A stretch of DNA of 64,000 nt from Barnesiella sp. An55 (lineage in GTDB: Bacteria; Bacteroidota; Bacteroidia; Bacteroidales; Barnesiellaceae), in contig NZ_NFHZ01000002.1 of assembly GCF_002161555.1 (NCBI RefSeq), positions 1-64,000 of the forward strand, written 5' to 3'. Positions 9,973 through 18,960 of the stretch are shown in pieces. The translations under genes and the position numbers were made by a program. Under the pieces are notes generated by a model, which did no database searches, was not told the DNA's origin, and saw nothing but the letters and a program-made list of their open reading frames with translations. Positions within the stretch are counted from its first letter, which is position 1. Each line of letters opens with the position of its first letter.

Positions 9973-10234
9973 TGTAAAATTGGGGCTTTTTATGTTGTAA
10001 AACATATTCTCTATATCTTGCTATAAATCATACAGATAAGTGCATAAATTCACTATATCGCCCCAAAGTCGAACTAAATTTTGTTAACCACCCAGAACAC
10101 TTATACCCAAAATTGATTATCTTTGAAGAGTGCGTTTGAAAAAACACACACCATATCATGGTTTTACTTACTGAAAGTCTCTTTTATTGACTCTCTTTTT
10201 TTAGGAATTGGCTCGGGCCAAAAACAAATTAATA

Positions 10235-11182
10235 ATGTATTTCGGAAAAATAAAACATTGTATCCTACCACTGCTAATTGTATTCTCGTTAGGCAACCTC
10301 AGTGCCCAACACAATAGAAATCTCTCTACTCACCAACACTCCAAACAGCACCAAGACCTTATCGCCGGGCAACAAAACATACACAAGGCCATCAACCTGG
10401 TCGATTCCATTGCTCTGCTCGAGATGCTCGAGGAGGAGGAAGAAGAATTTCCCGGCATGGATATCTATGGTGACAACTGGGACCAAACATGGGTAAACCC
10501 CTATAAAGTCCCGGCCGAGAAATTGCCCGAGACCGAGACCATCGACGTGTCGGAGTACTGCATGCCTATCATCAGCCACATCACCTCGAACTACGGCTGG
10601 CGTCGCCGCCGCATGCACCGGGGAGTTGACCTGGCTCTGCACATTGGCGATACCGTACGTGCCGCATTCTCGGGTAAAGTACGCCTCACCCGGTATGAGC
10701 GTCGCGGCTATGGATACTATGTCATCATCCGTCACAACAACGGTCTCGAAACCATATACGGGCACCTCTCCAAATTCCTGGTAAAACCCGATCAAATCGT
10801 AAAAGTGGGCGATCCCATCGCATTGGGTGGAAACACAGGCCGTTCTACCGGTCCTCACCTCCACTTCGAAACCCGCTACCTGGGCATGGATATCAACCCC
10901 AACAAGATTTTCGACTTCGTCAACCAAGTGCCCCATACCGATACCTACACCTTCAACCCCAAAGAGTTGGCCAGCGGTTTGGGTTATGGCAAATACAAAA
11001 GCAATGTCAAAAGCAAAGGATCCCACAACGGTTCGAAATATATATCTTATCGCGTACGTAAAGGCGACTCTCTCTCGAGAATAGCCAGCAAATACGGAGT
11101 CTCGATCAACCAATTGTGCAAATTGAACGGAATCAAACGAAACGCCATCTTGCGTGAAGGAAAGGTTCTGAGAATAAGATAA
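10235..11182 (+). CDS. secreted M23 metallopeptidase with C-terminal LysM
   Basis: 315 residues. A signal peptide ending LSAQ is followed by a linker with an acidic run (EEEEEF), then a zinc peptidase domain with H128-x3-D132 (HRGVD) and HLH at 208-210 (TGPHLHFE). A LysM repeat closes the protein (SYRVRKGDSLSRIASKYGVS to the end). M23 enzymes cut peptidoglycan cross-bridges or activate amidases; the zinc ligands look intact. I chose ATG 10235 rather than the upstream TTG at 10208, because it gives a clean signal peptide. It is monocistronic and followed by a terminator. Confidence 0.9.
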   Translation: MYFGKIKHCILPLLIVFSLGNLSAQHNRNLSTHQHSKQHQDLIAGQQNIHKAINLVDSIALLEMLEEEEEEFPGMDIYGDNWDQTWVNPYKVPAEKLPETETIDVSEYCMPIISHITSNYGWRRRRMHRGVDLALHIGDTVRAAFSGKVRLTRYERRGYGYYVIIRHNNGLETIYGHLSKFLVKPDQIVKVGDPIALGGNTGRSTGPHLHFETRYLGMDINPNKIFDFVNQVPHTDTYTFNPKELASGLGYGKYKSNVKSKGSHNGSKYISYRVRKGDSLSRIASKYGVSINQLCKLNGIKRNAILREGKVLRIR

Positions 11183-11242
11183 TAACAAAAAAGAACAACA
11201 AGAAATCGAATCATTTCCATTTAAAACAAACTGCTTCATTCT

Positions 11243-11279
11243 ATAAAAAGCATCAACTCCAGGTTGATGCTTTTTTTAT
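11243..11279 (+). terminator. rho-independent terminator after the M23 peptidase
   Basis: An 8-bp core stem, GCATCAAC/GTTGATGC with a 5-base loop, is extended by A/T pairs and followed by seven Ts. It sits 60 bases after the stop codon at 11182. Confidence 0.85.
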
Positions 11280-11452
11280 CCCTATACTATATCCAAGGCC
11301 GAATTCTCGCCCCACGGCCATGGGCACCTTGCCCCAAGAGGTGTGAGCCGAATAAAGATAAACCGAGGTAGCTACTCCCTTTTTACGATACACCGAAAAG
11401 AAGCAGGTCGAGAAAGAAGAAATGGCAAGACAAGAGAGTAGTAAAGCGCCTA
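11280..11452. other. short intergenic stretch, possible leaderless small frame
   Basis: On the minus strand a 67-codon frame begins with a TTG that overlaps the stop of the TPR gene (11454-11456) and starts MIGALLLSCLAIS, resembling a lipoprotein signal. Its last codons run into the terminator hairpin at 11243-11279. I list it as possible but unproven: the start is weak and the end is structural DNA. Confidence 0.2.
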
Positions 11453-13078
11453 TCAATTGGCAAGGTCAAACAGAGAGGCATATTGCTGCAACAAGGCACT
11501 ATACTGTGCCAGATGCCTGATGGGTAACAGCGAAAGCGGCGAAGAGCTCTCGAGGTGTATTCTGTAATAATCGCCAAAGCCACTCTGCAACGCCTTTGAC
11601 AGATAATCGAGCGACTTGTTGGCATCGGTCATGGCATACATGCAGGCCAGATAGTAATAGTCGATATTACGCACCTTACCCGATTCCAGGAGCCTGCGTT
11701 CCCACTCGGCCATCGCATCGGGTTGGTGAAGCCGGGCAAAAGCGATGCCCTTGAGGTTATCGCCATAATAGTCCGACCGATCGTCGAGGCTCAGCACCTT
11801 GCGATAATCGGCCTCGGCTGCGGCACGATTTTCCAACCCGTATTCCTGCGTATAACCCCGCAACAGATAGGGATAGGGCAACGTGGGGTCAACCGCCACA
11901 GCATCGCTGTAATAGCTTACGGCATCGGTAAAATTCCCTTCGCTATAAGCAATCATTCCCCGCTCGATGCACACCAGCACATTCGAGGGGTCATACACGG
12001 CGGCCTGTCGTATGGCCTGGTCGGCCTCGACCAGATTACCCGCACCTCGCTCCACCTCGGCCAGCAATCGGTAATACTCGACATTCTGCCCCTCTTTTTC
12101 GATAGCCCGCTTGATATCGTTGCGAGCCTCGTCAAACCGACCCAATCGCGACAAGCAGTAGGCCCGGTTGTAATAGATGCTATGGAAATTGAAAAAGTTC
12201 TCCTGCAAAATGGTATTCCAGTCGCGCAACGACGAGCAATAGTCATAGTGGTCTTTGTAGATAGAACCCCGTACATAGTAGAGCATACCCTGACGGGGAG
12301 AACGTTCGATATTGCGGGTGAGCCCGGCAATCACCTCGTCGTAAAATTCGCGGCTGTAACCCACCAGCTGCTGAATGGCTCCCGAGCGGCCATCGTCGAG
12401 CGACACGGCATAGACCAGGTCATCGACCGCCTCGGGCAACAGCCCCATCTCTTTGTAAATCTCGCTACGCTCGAGATAGACCGTAGGATCTTTGGGCGAC
12501 AGGTTCACCGCCTGGGCCAGCAGGTCTTTGGCCCGCACGGGCTGCCCGGTGTGTGCCTCGACCCGAGCCAGCCCCATATAGGCACTTTGGCTGCGGGTAT
12601 CCAGCCGCAACAGATGTTTATAATCGATAGCGGCCAGCTCATACTGTCCCAACTTGCACAACAAATCGCCCCGATCTTTCAAGGCCAGCCGATGGCTGGG
12701 CACCAGGCGAAGGGCACTGTTCAGGTCGGTCAAGGCCGGTTTGTCATCGCCCTTCACGGTCAAAATCTTGGCCCGTAACAGATAGGCCTGAGCCAAATCG
12801 TCTTTCTCACGTCGAGGAAAATATTTGATGGCCTGGTTGATATCCGACAAGGCCAGGTCGAAATTTTCTTGTCCGAAATAGGCCATGGCCCGGCTGTAAT
12901 AGGTACGGTAATCGCGAGGGTTGGCCGCCAGTTCCTCGGCATAGACCTCCATCATCGCATTTACCAGATCGTCTTTTCCCGCCTCCGCCGAAACCGGAGC
13001 CGAAACAATCGAGAGACCCAACAAGACAACTCCCATTACACAATTACGTCGTACACCCATTGTGAACCCCCTTTTCAT
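11453..13078 (-). CDS. secreted tetratricopeptide-repeat protein
   Basis: 541 residues from the chosen ATG. The N-terminus MKRGFTMGVRRN leads a signal peptide ending PVSAEA. The rest is a near-continuous array of TPR-like helix pairs (for example YYSRAMAYFGQENFDLALSDINQAI and VYLERSEIYKEMGLLPEAVDDLVYAV), about twelve repeats covering residues 35-500. TPR arrays are protein-interaction scaffolds; no catalytic domain is visible. ATG 13060 (MGVRRN, with AAAGGGGG ahead of it) is an equally plausible start. It is separated from the upstream MBL gene by about 200 bases, so it is probably its own unit. The partner is unknown. Confidence 0.8.
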   Translation of the reverse strand: MKRGFTMGVRRNCVMGVVLLGLSIVSAPVSAEAGKDDLVNAMMEVYAEELAANPRDYRTYYSRAMAYFGQENFDLALSDINQAIKYFPRREKDDLAQAYLLRAKILTVKGDDKPALTDLNSALRLVPSHRLALKDRGDLLCKLGQYELAAIDYKHLLRLDTRSQSAYMGLARVEAHTGQPVRAKDLLAQAVNLSPKDPTVYLERSEIYKEMGLLPEAVDDLVYAVSLDDGRSGAIQQLVGYSREFYDEVIAGLTRNIERSPRQGMLYYVRGSIYKDHYDYCSSLRDWNTILQENFFNFHSIYYNRAYCLSRLGRFDEARNDIKRAIEKEGQNVEYYRLLAEVERGAGNLVEADQAIRQAAVYDPSNVLVCIERGMIAYSEGNFTDAVSYYSDAVAVDPTLPYPYLLRGYTQEYGLENRAAAEADYRKVLSLDDRSDYYGDNLKGIAFARLHQPDAMAEWERRLLESGKVRNIDYYYLACMYAMTDANKSLDYLSKALQSGFGDYYRIHLESSSPLSLLPIRHLAQYSALLQQYASLFDLAN

Positions 13079-13280
13079 TTTTGTTTTCAATTCTACTCCG
13101 AGTCGTAACAAAGATCTGGATTTTGAAGTGAATCATTCGCCTGTCGGCCAAGATTCGATTCTCCTCTTTCCTGATGCGACTCTTTCCTGATTACAAAAGT
13201 ACAATATTTCTCGAAATGGGCAAACGCCTGTCACGGCTATTGAAGTCGCACAAAATACCTCTCAACGCCAGTCGCTGGAA

Positions 13281-14093
13281 TCAGCCCAAGTCGATGACTT
13301 CCAAATCGTCGGGCACAAACACTCGCCCCGTGAAATGTTGCCGAGCTTCGGCCCGATACAACGCTTTGCGGGAGGCCAAGTTGCGATCTTCGGTGTGATA
13401 GAGCAAGAGATTCTTTACCCCCAACTCCTGAGCCAGAGCCCCGGCCTCGAGCGCTGTACTGTGATGCTTCTCATAGGGCTTGAAAATGGCTCGGTCGCGA
13501 TAGAGGCAAAAAGCCTCGCACAGCAGCCAGTCGGCCTGCTCGACATACGAACGGTTAGCCTCGTTGTAGGGTTCGTCGCCCAGGCAAACCAAAGTCTGCC
13601 CACCGGGCAAGGCAACCCGAAATCCGAATTGCTTCTCCTTGGTCGAGAGAATATCGAAACACTGGAAGGCCATATCGCCCACCTCAAAACGGTCTTTATC
13701 CTTCACCTCACAAAACCGAACCCCTTGGCCCAAGTAGGAACGGTCTTTGGCCGAGAGGGTCATGCGGCATATCCAGTCGAGCACCGTCAGCGACTTGTCA
13801 TGTCCATACACGGTAAACACCCCCTCGTAACGATTGCTCTTGAGGCGGTTGATAATCATGCGCACCACCCACACGGCTCCCAGTATATGGTCGGTATGGG
13901 CATGGGTAATGAACATATCGTGAATGGAACCCAAGTCGATTTGGGCCTTCTCGAGTTGCGAAAGCACCCCGTTTCCACCCCCGGCATCGACCAGACAGCG
14001 GGCCTTCCCGGTACTCAGGACGAAACAGGTATTGTAACACCGGGTGACGATGGCATTGCCCGTCCCCAGCATGGTAATTGTATTGTGACTCAT
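13281..14093 (-). CDS. MBL-fold metallo-hydrolase (RNase Z-like group)
   Basis: 270 residues. The metal-binding signature HAHTDH is at residues 64-69. It is preceded by a glycine-rich first strand (MLGTGNAIVTRCYNT) and followed by later ligands near LGDEPYN and a final His (KHHSTALEAG). The architecture resembles the RNase Z/ElaC branch, but the true rnz of this genome is probably the gene at 34.2 kb. The substrate here is therefore unknown. It lies downstream of kdsA on the same strand with a 90-base gap and may be cotranscribed. Confidence 0.8.
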   Translation of the reverse strand: MSHNTITMLGTGNAIVTRCYNTCFVLSTGKARCLVDAGGGNGVLSQLEKAQIDLGSIHDMFITHAHTDHILGAVWVVRMIINRLKSNRYEGVFTVYGHDKSLTVLDWICRMTLSAKDRSYLGQGVRFCEVKDKDRFEVGDMAFQCFDILSTKEKQFGFRVALPGGQTLVCLGDEPYNEANRSYVEQADWLLCEAFCLYRDRAIFKPYEKHHSTALEAGALAQELGVKNLLLYHTEDRNLASRKALYRAEARQHFTGRVFVPDDLEVIDLG

Positions 14094-14182
14094 CTCTTCA
14101 GCTTTTTGTTTTAGCGGTACAACTGGGCCCCACCGAAGGATACGGTAGAGCCTATATTTGCCACAGGGCCCCTGTGGGCAGG

Positions 14183-15004
14183 CTATTTCTTGTCAAAGGC
14201 GACAACCGTCTGCCTGATTTGTACCAGTCGGGTGAGCAACCCCTCGAGTAGCGAGAGAGGCAGCATGTTGGCCCCGTCCGACTTGGCTTCACGGGGATTG
14301 GGATGTGTCTCCATGAAGAGGCCATCGACCCCCACAGCCACCCCGGCACGAGCTATCGTCTCGATGAGTTCGGGCATACCGCCAGTCACCCCCGAGTCTT
14401 GATTGGGTTTCTGCAACGAGTGCGTAGCATCGAGGACCACGGGAAATCCGAACTTCTGCATCACCGGGATACCCCGGTAATCGACCACCAGGTCCTGGTA
14501 GCCAAAGGTCGTTCCCCGCTCGGTAATCATCACCCGGTCATTGCCGGCATCGACCACCTTTTGAGCGGCAAACTTCATCGCCTCGGGCGAGAGGAACTGC
14601 CCCTTCTTGATATTCACCACGCGCCCCGTTTGGGCAGCGGCCACCAGCAGGTCGGTCTGGCGACAGAGGAAAGCGGGAATCTGCAACACATCGACATATT
14701 GGGCTGCCATGCGAGCCTCCTCGGCCGTGTGGATATCGGTTACCACGGGAATCTGGTAGGTCTCACCCACCCGACGCAGTATCTTCAGGGCCTTCTCGTC
14801 GCCAATGCCGGTAAAGGAGTCGAGGCGCGAGCGGTTGGCCTTGCGGTAAGAACCCTTGAACACATAGGGTATCTGCAACGCGTCGGTTATCTGTACAATC
14901 TTCTCGGCAATATCCATAGCCATAGCCTCACCCTCGATTACACAAGGGCCGGCCAGCAAAAAGAAATTACCGCTATCGGTATGTTTCAGTTTCTCGATTT
15001 TCAT
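14183..15004 (-). CDS. kdsA: 3-deoxy-8-phosphooctulonate synthase
   Basis: 273 residues. It condenses phosphoenolpyruvate with arabinose 5-phosphate to KDO 8-phosphate for lipopolysaccharide core synthesis. Diagnostic segments are FLLAGPCVIEGE, FKGSYRKANRS, IPAFLCRQTDLLVAAA, ITERGTTFGY, DATHS and FMETHPNPREAKSDG. The Cys of AGPC (residue 21) is the metal ligand of the metal-dependent KdsA class; E. coli has Asn there. The start overlaps the rsmE stop by four bases (ATGA), so the two genes are coupled. The family assignment is secure; metal dependence is inferred from that residue. Confidence 0.96.
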   Translation of the reverse strand: MKIEKLKHTDSGNFFLLAGPCVIEGEAMAMDIAEKIVQITDALQIPYVFKGSYRKANRSRLDSFTGIGDEKALKILRRVGETYQIPVVTDIHTAEEARMAAQYVDVLQIPAFLCRQTDLLVAAAQTGRVVNIKKGQFLSPEAMKFAAQKVVDAGNDRVMITERGTTFGYQDLVVDYRGIPVMQKFGFPVVLDATHSLQKPNQDSGVTGGMPELIETIARAGVAVGVDGLFMETHPNPREAKSDGANMLPLSLLEGLLTRLVQIRQTVVAFDKK

Positions 15005-15717
15005 AATTTCGGGTTTAATTGGTTCATAATCTGAATCGTGTGGCAGGCCACCACACCAGCCGTCTCGGTGCGCAGGCGGCTCGGTCCCAGCATCACGGGA
15101 CGGAATCCGCAGGCAATCGCCTGCTCCACCTCTTCGGGGCTGAAGTCGCCCTCGGGACCAATGAGCACCAAGGCGTTCTCGCCAGGACGGTAAAGTTCGG
15201 TCAACTCCTTGCGGTCACCCTCTTTGTAACAGTGGGCAATGAACTTCTGGCCGTCGAAGGGACGGGTCACAAACTCGGCAAAGGGGGTCATCTCGGAGAG
15301 AGTTGGCAGTACCGCTTTGAGCGACTGCTTCATGGCCGAAACCAGAATCTTGTTCAATCGCTCGGTCTTCAACTCCTTCCGTTCCGAGAAACGGCAACGC
15401 AACAACGTAATGGAGTCGATGCCTATCTCGGTCACCTTCTCGGCAAACCACTCGATGCGGTCGAGATTCTTGGTGGGAGCAATGGCCACATGCACCTGAG
15501 CCCTCCACGGGTTGGGTACAGCCTCCCGCTCGAGCAGCTTCACACCGCAACGTTTCGGATGCGCCAGCACAATCTCGGCCCGATAGCGGTTACCCTGCCC
15601 GTCGATAATACCTATCTCGTCGCCCTCCTTCATGCGCAACACCTTCACGCAGTGTTGGCTTTCGGTCTCGGGCAACTCGTGAACCGTCTCTATATCGGGG
15701 GCATAAAACTCCTGCAT
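15001..15717 (-). CDS. rsmE: 16S rRNA m3U1498 methyltransferase
   Basis: 238 residues, the usual RsmE length. It methylates N3 of U1498 in 16S rRNA using S-adenosylmethionine. There is an N-terminal PUA-like domain (HCVKVLRMKEGDEIGIIDGQG) and a C-terminal SPOUT knot with the family motifs LIGPEGDFSPEEVEQA and LGPSRLRTETAGVVA. It overlaps kdsA by four bases and lies 16 bases after the MFS transporter stop, so all three probably share a transcript. Confidence 0.95.
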   Translation of the reverse strand: MQEFYAPDIETVHELPETESQHCVKVLRMKEGDEIGIIDGQGNRYRAEIVLAHPKRCGVKLLEREAVPNPWRAQVHVAIAPTKNLDRIEWFAEKVTEIGIDSITLLRCRFSERKELKTERLNKILVSAMKQSLKAVLPTLSEMTPFAEFVTRPFDGQKFIAHCYKEGDRKELTELYRPGENALVLIGPEGDFSPEEVEQAIACGFRPVMLGPSRLRTETAGVVACHTIQIMNQLNPKL

Positions 15718-15733
15718 GGTTTCTTGGTGACAA

Positions 15734-16990
15734 TTAGGCGTGAGCCGTTGTAGTACGTTGATGTTTGTAATGGAATGTCAAGGCAAACAAGACTCCGATA
15801 ACAAGGGCATAGGCGGCAAAGATAGTCCAGCAGGTCGTCCAGTCGGTTTCTCCGGCCGTGGTATGAGCCTTGATTACCCATCCGGCGCCATAACCACCCA
15901 CAATCGAGCCCAATCCGTTGGTCATCATCATGAAGATACCCTGGGCACTGGCCTTGATGGCAGACGGAGCCTCATCGGCGATAAACAGCGAGCCCGACAC
16001 GTTGAAGAAGTCGAAGGCCATACCATAGACTATCATCGAGAGAATGAGGAATACCACCGAGAATCCTTCGGGGCCGCCAACGGCAAAGAAGCCAAACCGC
16101 AATACCCAGGCGGTGAAACTGATAATCATAACCCGTTTAATGCCGTAACGGCTCATAAAGAAGGGAATGGCCAGGATAAAGAGGGTCTCGGATACCTGCG
16201 AAAGCGACGACAGAATAACCGCATATTTCACGGCCCAAGAGTCGGGCGAGGTGGTTTCGAAGCTGTCGAGGAAAGGCACCCCATACATGTTGGTCACTTG
16301 CAGAGCCGCACCCAACAGGAACGAGAAGAGCAGGAATACAGCCGTGCGGTAGTTCTTGAAGAGAACCAGAGCATCGAGCCCCAACATCGACATGAGACCG
16401 CTGTTCTTCATCATCTTGGCTGGCGGACAAGCAGGCAGCGTGAAACAGTAAAAGCCCATCACTACCGATGCACAACCGGCCATGATGAGTTGCCCGTGGT
16501 TGGCGCTGAATCCCGTAAAGTTGTCGATCCACATGGCAACGATAAATCCTACCGTACCCCATACCCTCACCGGCGGATAGTCTTTCACACGGTCCAGTCC
16601 AGCCTTGTCGATGGCGTTGTAGGCTACCGTATAGGAGAGTGAAAGGGTGGGCATATAGGCCAGCATATTTACCAGCATGGCTATCTTGAAAAGATCGTAG
16701 TCCGAAATGAATGCCGCACTGAAGAGTGCGATGGCTCCTACGAAATGCAGGCCTCCCATCAACCGCTCGGCATTGATCCATTTGTCGGAGACGATACCAA
16801 TGAGTGCCGGCATGATGAGCGAAGCAATACCCGAGAGGGCAAACACACTACCCACGAGTTCACTGTTAAAGGCAAGGCCCCCCTTTTCGACGGGTGTAGT
16901 CATATAAAGGCCCAACGTGCAGAGCCAGGCTCCCCAAATAAAGAATTGGAGAAAATTCATTACGATAAGTCGCTGCTTGATATTCTTCAT
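15734..16990 (-). CDS. MFS nucleoside:H+ symporter-like transporter
   Basis: 418 residues with about twelve hydrophobic segments. The N-terminus LIVMNFLQFFIWGAW and the segment VRVWGTVGFIVAMW are typical of the NupG/XapB nucleoside symporter family within the major facilitator superfamily. Bacteroidota members are usually annotated as nucleoside permeases. The exact substrate cannot be read from sequence. It heads the unit transporter-rsmE-kdsA on the minus strand. Confidence 0.8.
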   Translation of the reverse strand: MKNIKQRLIVMNFLQFFIWGAWLCTLGLYMTTPVEKGGLAFNSELVGSVFALSGIASLIMPALIGIVSDKWINAERLMGGLHFVGAIALFSAAFISDYDLFKIAMLVNMLAYMPTLSLSYTVAYNAIDKAGLDRVKDYPPVRVWGTVGFIVAMWIDNFTGFSANHGQLIMAGCASVVMGFYCFTLPACPPAKMMKNSGLMSMLGLDALVLFKNYRTAVFLLFSFLLGAALQVTNMYGVPFLDSFETTSPDSWAVKYAVILSSLSQVSETLFILAIPFFMSRYGIKRVMIISFTAWVLRFGFFAVGGPEGFSVVFLILSMIVYGMAFDFFNVSGSLFIADEAPSAIKASAQGIFMMMTNGLGSIVGGYGAGWVIKAHTTAGETDWTTCWTIFAAYALVIGVLFALTFHYKHQRTTTAHA

Positions 16991-17075
16991 ATTGTTGTGT
17001 TTGTTTTACGATTCGTTTCCTATCGTCTCATGGTTTTAGACGAGAGCAGGCAAAGCTACCAAAATATCGCTGCTT

Positions 17076-17666
17076 TTACAAATGATTATCCCTTTTATTG
17101 AGTTCTTCCTGTATGCGGGCGGCCTCTTCGTAGGCCTCCGAGGCAATCGCCTTTTCGAGCCGGTCCTTCAGCTCCTTGCGCGAACAGTTCGACAGACTGC
17201 GATCTGCCGCAGCAGGCTCTTTCTTGCCCCGCACACTCTCCCGGTCGTCGTCGCCCTCGTAAATAAACCCGGCCTCCTCGATAATCTCTGGCATGACAAA
17301 GATATCGGAGCGTGTACGCAGAGCTATGGCTATGGCATCGGAGGTGCGGGCATCGAGCCGTATCTCGCGAGTGCCGTCGTCAAAAATCATCTCCGACGAG
17401 AAAACGCCATTCTCAAATTTATAGATACAGACCTCTTTCAATCGTATCCCGAAACCGTGAGCGAAACTGACAAACAGATCGTGGGTGATGGGCCGCGGCG
17501 GGATAATCCCCTCGAGCGATATGGCTATCGACTGCGCCTCGGCCACCCCGATCACTACGGGTATGCGACGGGGGCCATCCTCTTCGGCCAGCACCAGGGC
17601 ATACGCGCCCTTTTTCACTTGACTATACGTCAAGCCCAATACCTTTAACTTGATACGATTTTCCAC
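17076..17666 (-). CDS. DUF151 bifunctional-nuclease-family protein with UVR motif
   Basis: 196 residues. Residues 1-130 are a DUF151 domain (LGLTYSQVKKGAYALVLAEE, RPITHDLF, LDARTSDAIAIALRT). The C-terminus carries a UvrB/C-type helical hairpin (LEKAIASEAYEEAARIQEEL). Plant and bacterial members were described as having DNase and RNase activity, but the cellular role in Bacteroidota is not established. It is the first gene of the minus-strand block and ends 86 bases before the transporter start. Confidence 0.85.
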   Translation of the reverse strand: MENRIKLKVLGLTYSQVKKGAYALVLAEEDGPRRIPVVIGVAEAQSIAISLEGIIPPRPITHDLFVSFAHGFGIRLKEVCIYKFENGVFSSEMIFDDGTREIRLDARTSDAIAIALRTRSDIFVMPEIIEEAGFIYEGDDDRESVRGKKEPAAADRSLSNCSRKELKDRLEKAIASEAYEEAARIQEELNKRDNHL

Positions 17667-17759
17667 GGCTCACTTGTTTTATGAGAAACAAAAATAACAA
17701 AAATATCGTACCATTGGACTCGCGATGCCAGAAATATGCGACAAAACCGAGGGGCATAA

Positions 17760-17889
17760 AAAAAGACTTTGTGGCCGATTCTTCCTTTTCAGGTGTTATT
17801 GGGTCAAAAAAACTATGCTCACGCACAGAGGGGATCTCAAAATAACGATTCTCATCGTCCTTAAAATAGAATCAAAGCCACAAAGTCTA
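17760..17889 (-). terminator. long-range inverted repeat with U-tract (structured 3' end)
   Basis: AGACTTTGTGGC at 17764-17775 is perfectly inverted at 17877-17888, about 100 bases away. Read on the minus strand, the first arm covers the stop codon of the DUF5106 gene and the second is followed by seven Ts. It could be a terminator with a large branched loop. A smaller inverted repeat, GATTCT/AGAATC, lies inside it. Confidence 0.45.
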
Positions 17890-18792
17890 TTTCGTACTAT
17901 TTTCTTCCTTACTTAAAGTCTGCTCTACCTCTTCGAGCGAGGTATTGCGCAGGATTATCTTTTTATCCTTATCCAGCAAATACATGGCCGGCATGATTCG
18001 TAAATCGAAATAACGATCGCCATTCTCCATCGAGGCCACTATCCACTCCTTGGGATATTCCCCCACTCCAGCCAGCCACTCCTCGGTCTCACCGTCGGGA
18101 TAGACCGAGAGTATGGTGAGTCGCCCTTCCCGTATCTCTTTCAACAAGGCCTGCGACACGCTCAATCGCAAGGTGGTCAACGAACAATCGTCACAGTCGG
18201 GATCATTGATATAGACCAATATGAAAGGCGATTTCAGTTTCTTGAGGCGATACATCTTTTTCTCACCCGGCAACTTGTATTCAAAGTCGGTCATCTTCAT
18301 GCCCAACTGGTTTTTCGTGAGTACATCATACTGGTACTCATAACGCAACTTGCGCAGCTTATCGACCTTTTTCGACTCGATAACCGCGTTGACAAATGGC
18401 AGATAAGCCTCCTCACTCACAAAAGGCCCCTGCCCGCTATACAAATATTTGTCGGCAATATCGGCATACATCAACAAAATGTCGCCATCGCTCGAGGCGC
18501 GCTCGAGCAAACGGTCAATCGAGTTCATGGTGCAATCGCGCGAAGTGAGACGCATAATCGACATGAAATCGACAAAGGCCTGCTCGACTACCAGAGGAGC
18601 ATCCAGATAGGCCCGGTTCTCTACTTCAAAATTATCCCAATAATGGGTTATAAGATACTCGCTTCTGACATCGGGGGTCGTCAAACTATCGGGTATATCG
18701 GGCAACTGATATGGCGCAACCGAAGCATCTTGTGCCTTTAACAAAGCACAAAAACCGACAAAAGCACACACTATCAACACTCTTTTTACCAT
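17887..18792 (-). CDS. secreted DUF5106/thioredoxin-fold protein
   Basis: 301 residues. A signal peptide ends at LLKAQ. The middle (about 30-165) is the helical region of DUF5106-type proteins. The C-terminal 110 residues have a thioredoxin-like fold with CDDC at 200-203 (INDPDCDDCSLT) and the cis-proline segment IMPAMYLLDKD. Such periplasmic proteins are thought to act in thiol-disulfide exchange. The CDDC pair is present, but activity is inference. The start at 18792 has AGGAGGTTTT immediately upstream, a strong site for this genome; the longer frame to 18837 lacks one and buries the signal peptide. Confidence 0.8.
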   Translation of the reverse strand: MVKRVLIVCAFVGFCALLKAQDASVAPYQLPDIPDSLTTPDVRSEYLITHYWDNFEVENRAYLDAPLVVEQAFVDFMSIMRLTSRDCTMNSIDRLLERASSDGDILLMYADIADKYLYSGQGPFVSEEAYLPFVNAVIESKKVDKLRKLRYEYQYDVLTKNQLGMKMTDFEYKLPGEKKMYRLKKLKSPFILVYINDPDCDDCSLTTLRLSVSQALLKEIREGRLTILSVYPDGETEEWLAGVGEYPKEWIVASMENGDRYFDLRIMPAMYLLDKDKKIILRNTSLEEVEQTLSKEENSTK

Positions 18793-18960
18793 AAAACCTC
18801 CTAATATTAAGCGATATAAAATAAGTCCCTCAGACATTACATCTTTGCAACAAAGATAACGAATTTATCTAAACTTGCAACAATCCGTCTCTCTTTTATT
18901 TCTACGATAAATGCAAGTTTATGCAAGAATCATACCCTCAAACAGGCATACGGCTCTATT

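Noticed and set aside
13281-14093. Second ribonuclease Z
   Set aside because: It shares the MBL fold but lacks the closer similarity to RNase Z seen in the gene at 34244-35164; kept as a general MBL hydrolase.
17623-17826. 67-codon minus-strand frame upstream of the DUF151 gene
   Set aside because: It overlaps the long-range inverted repeat and the DUF151 start, and shows no protein-like features.
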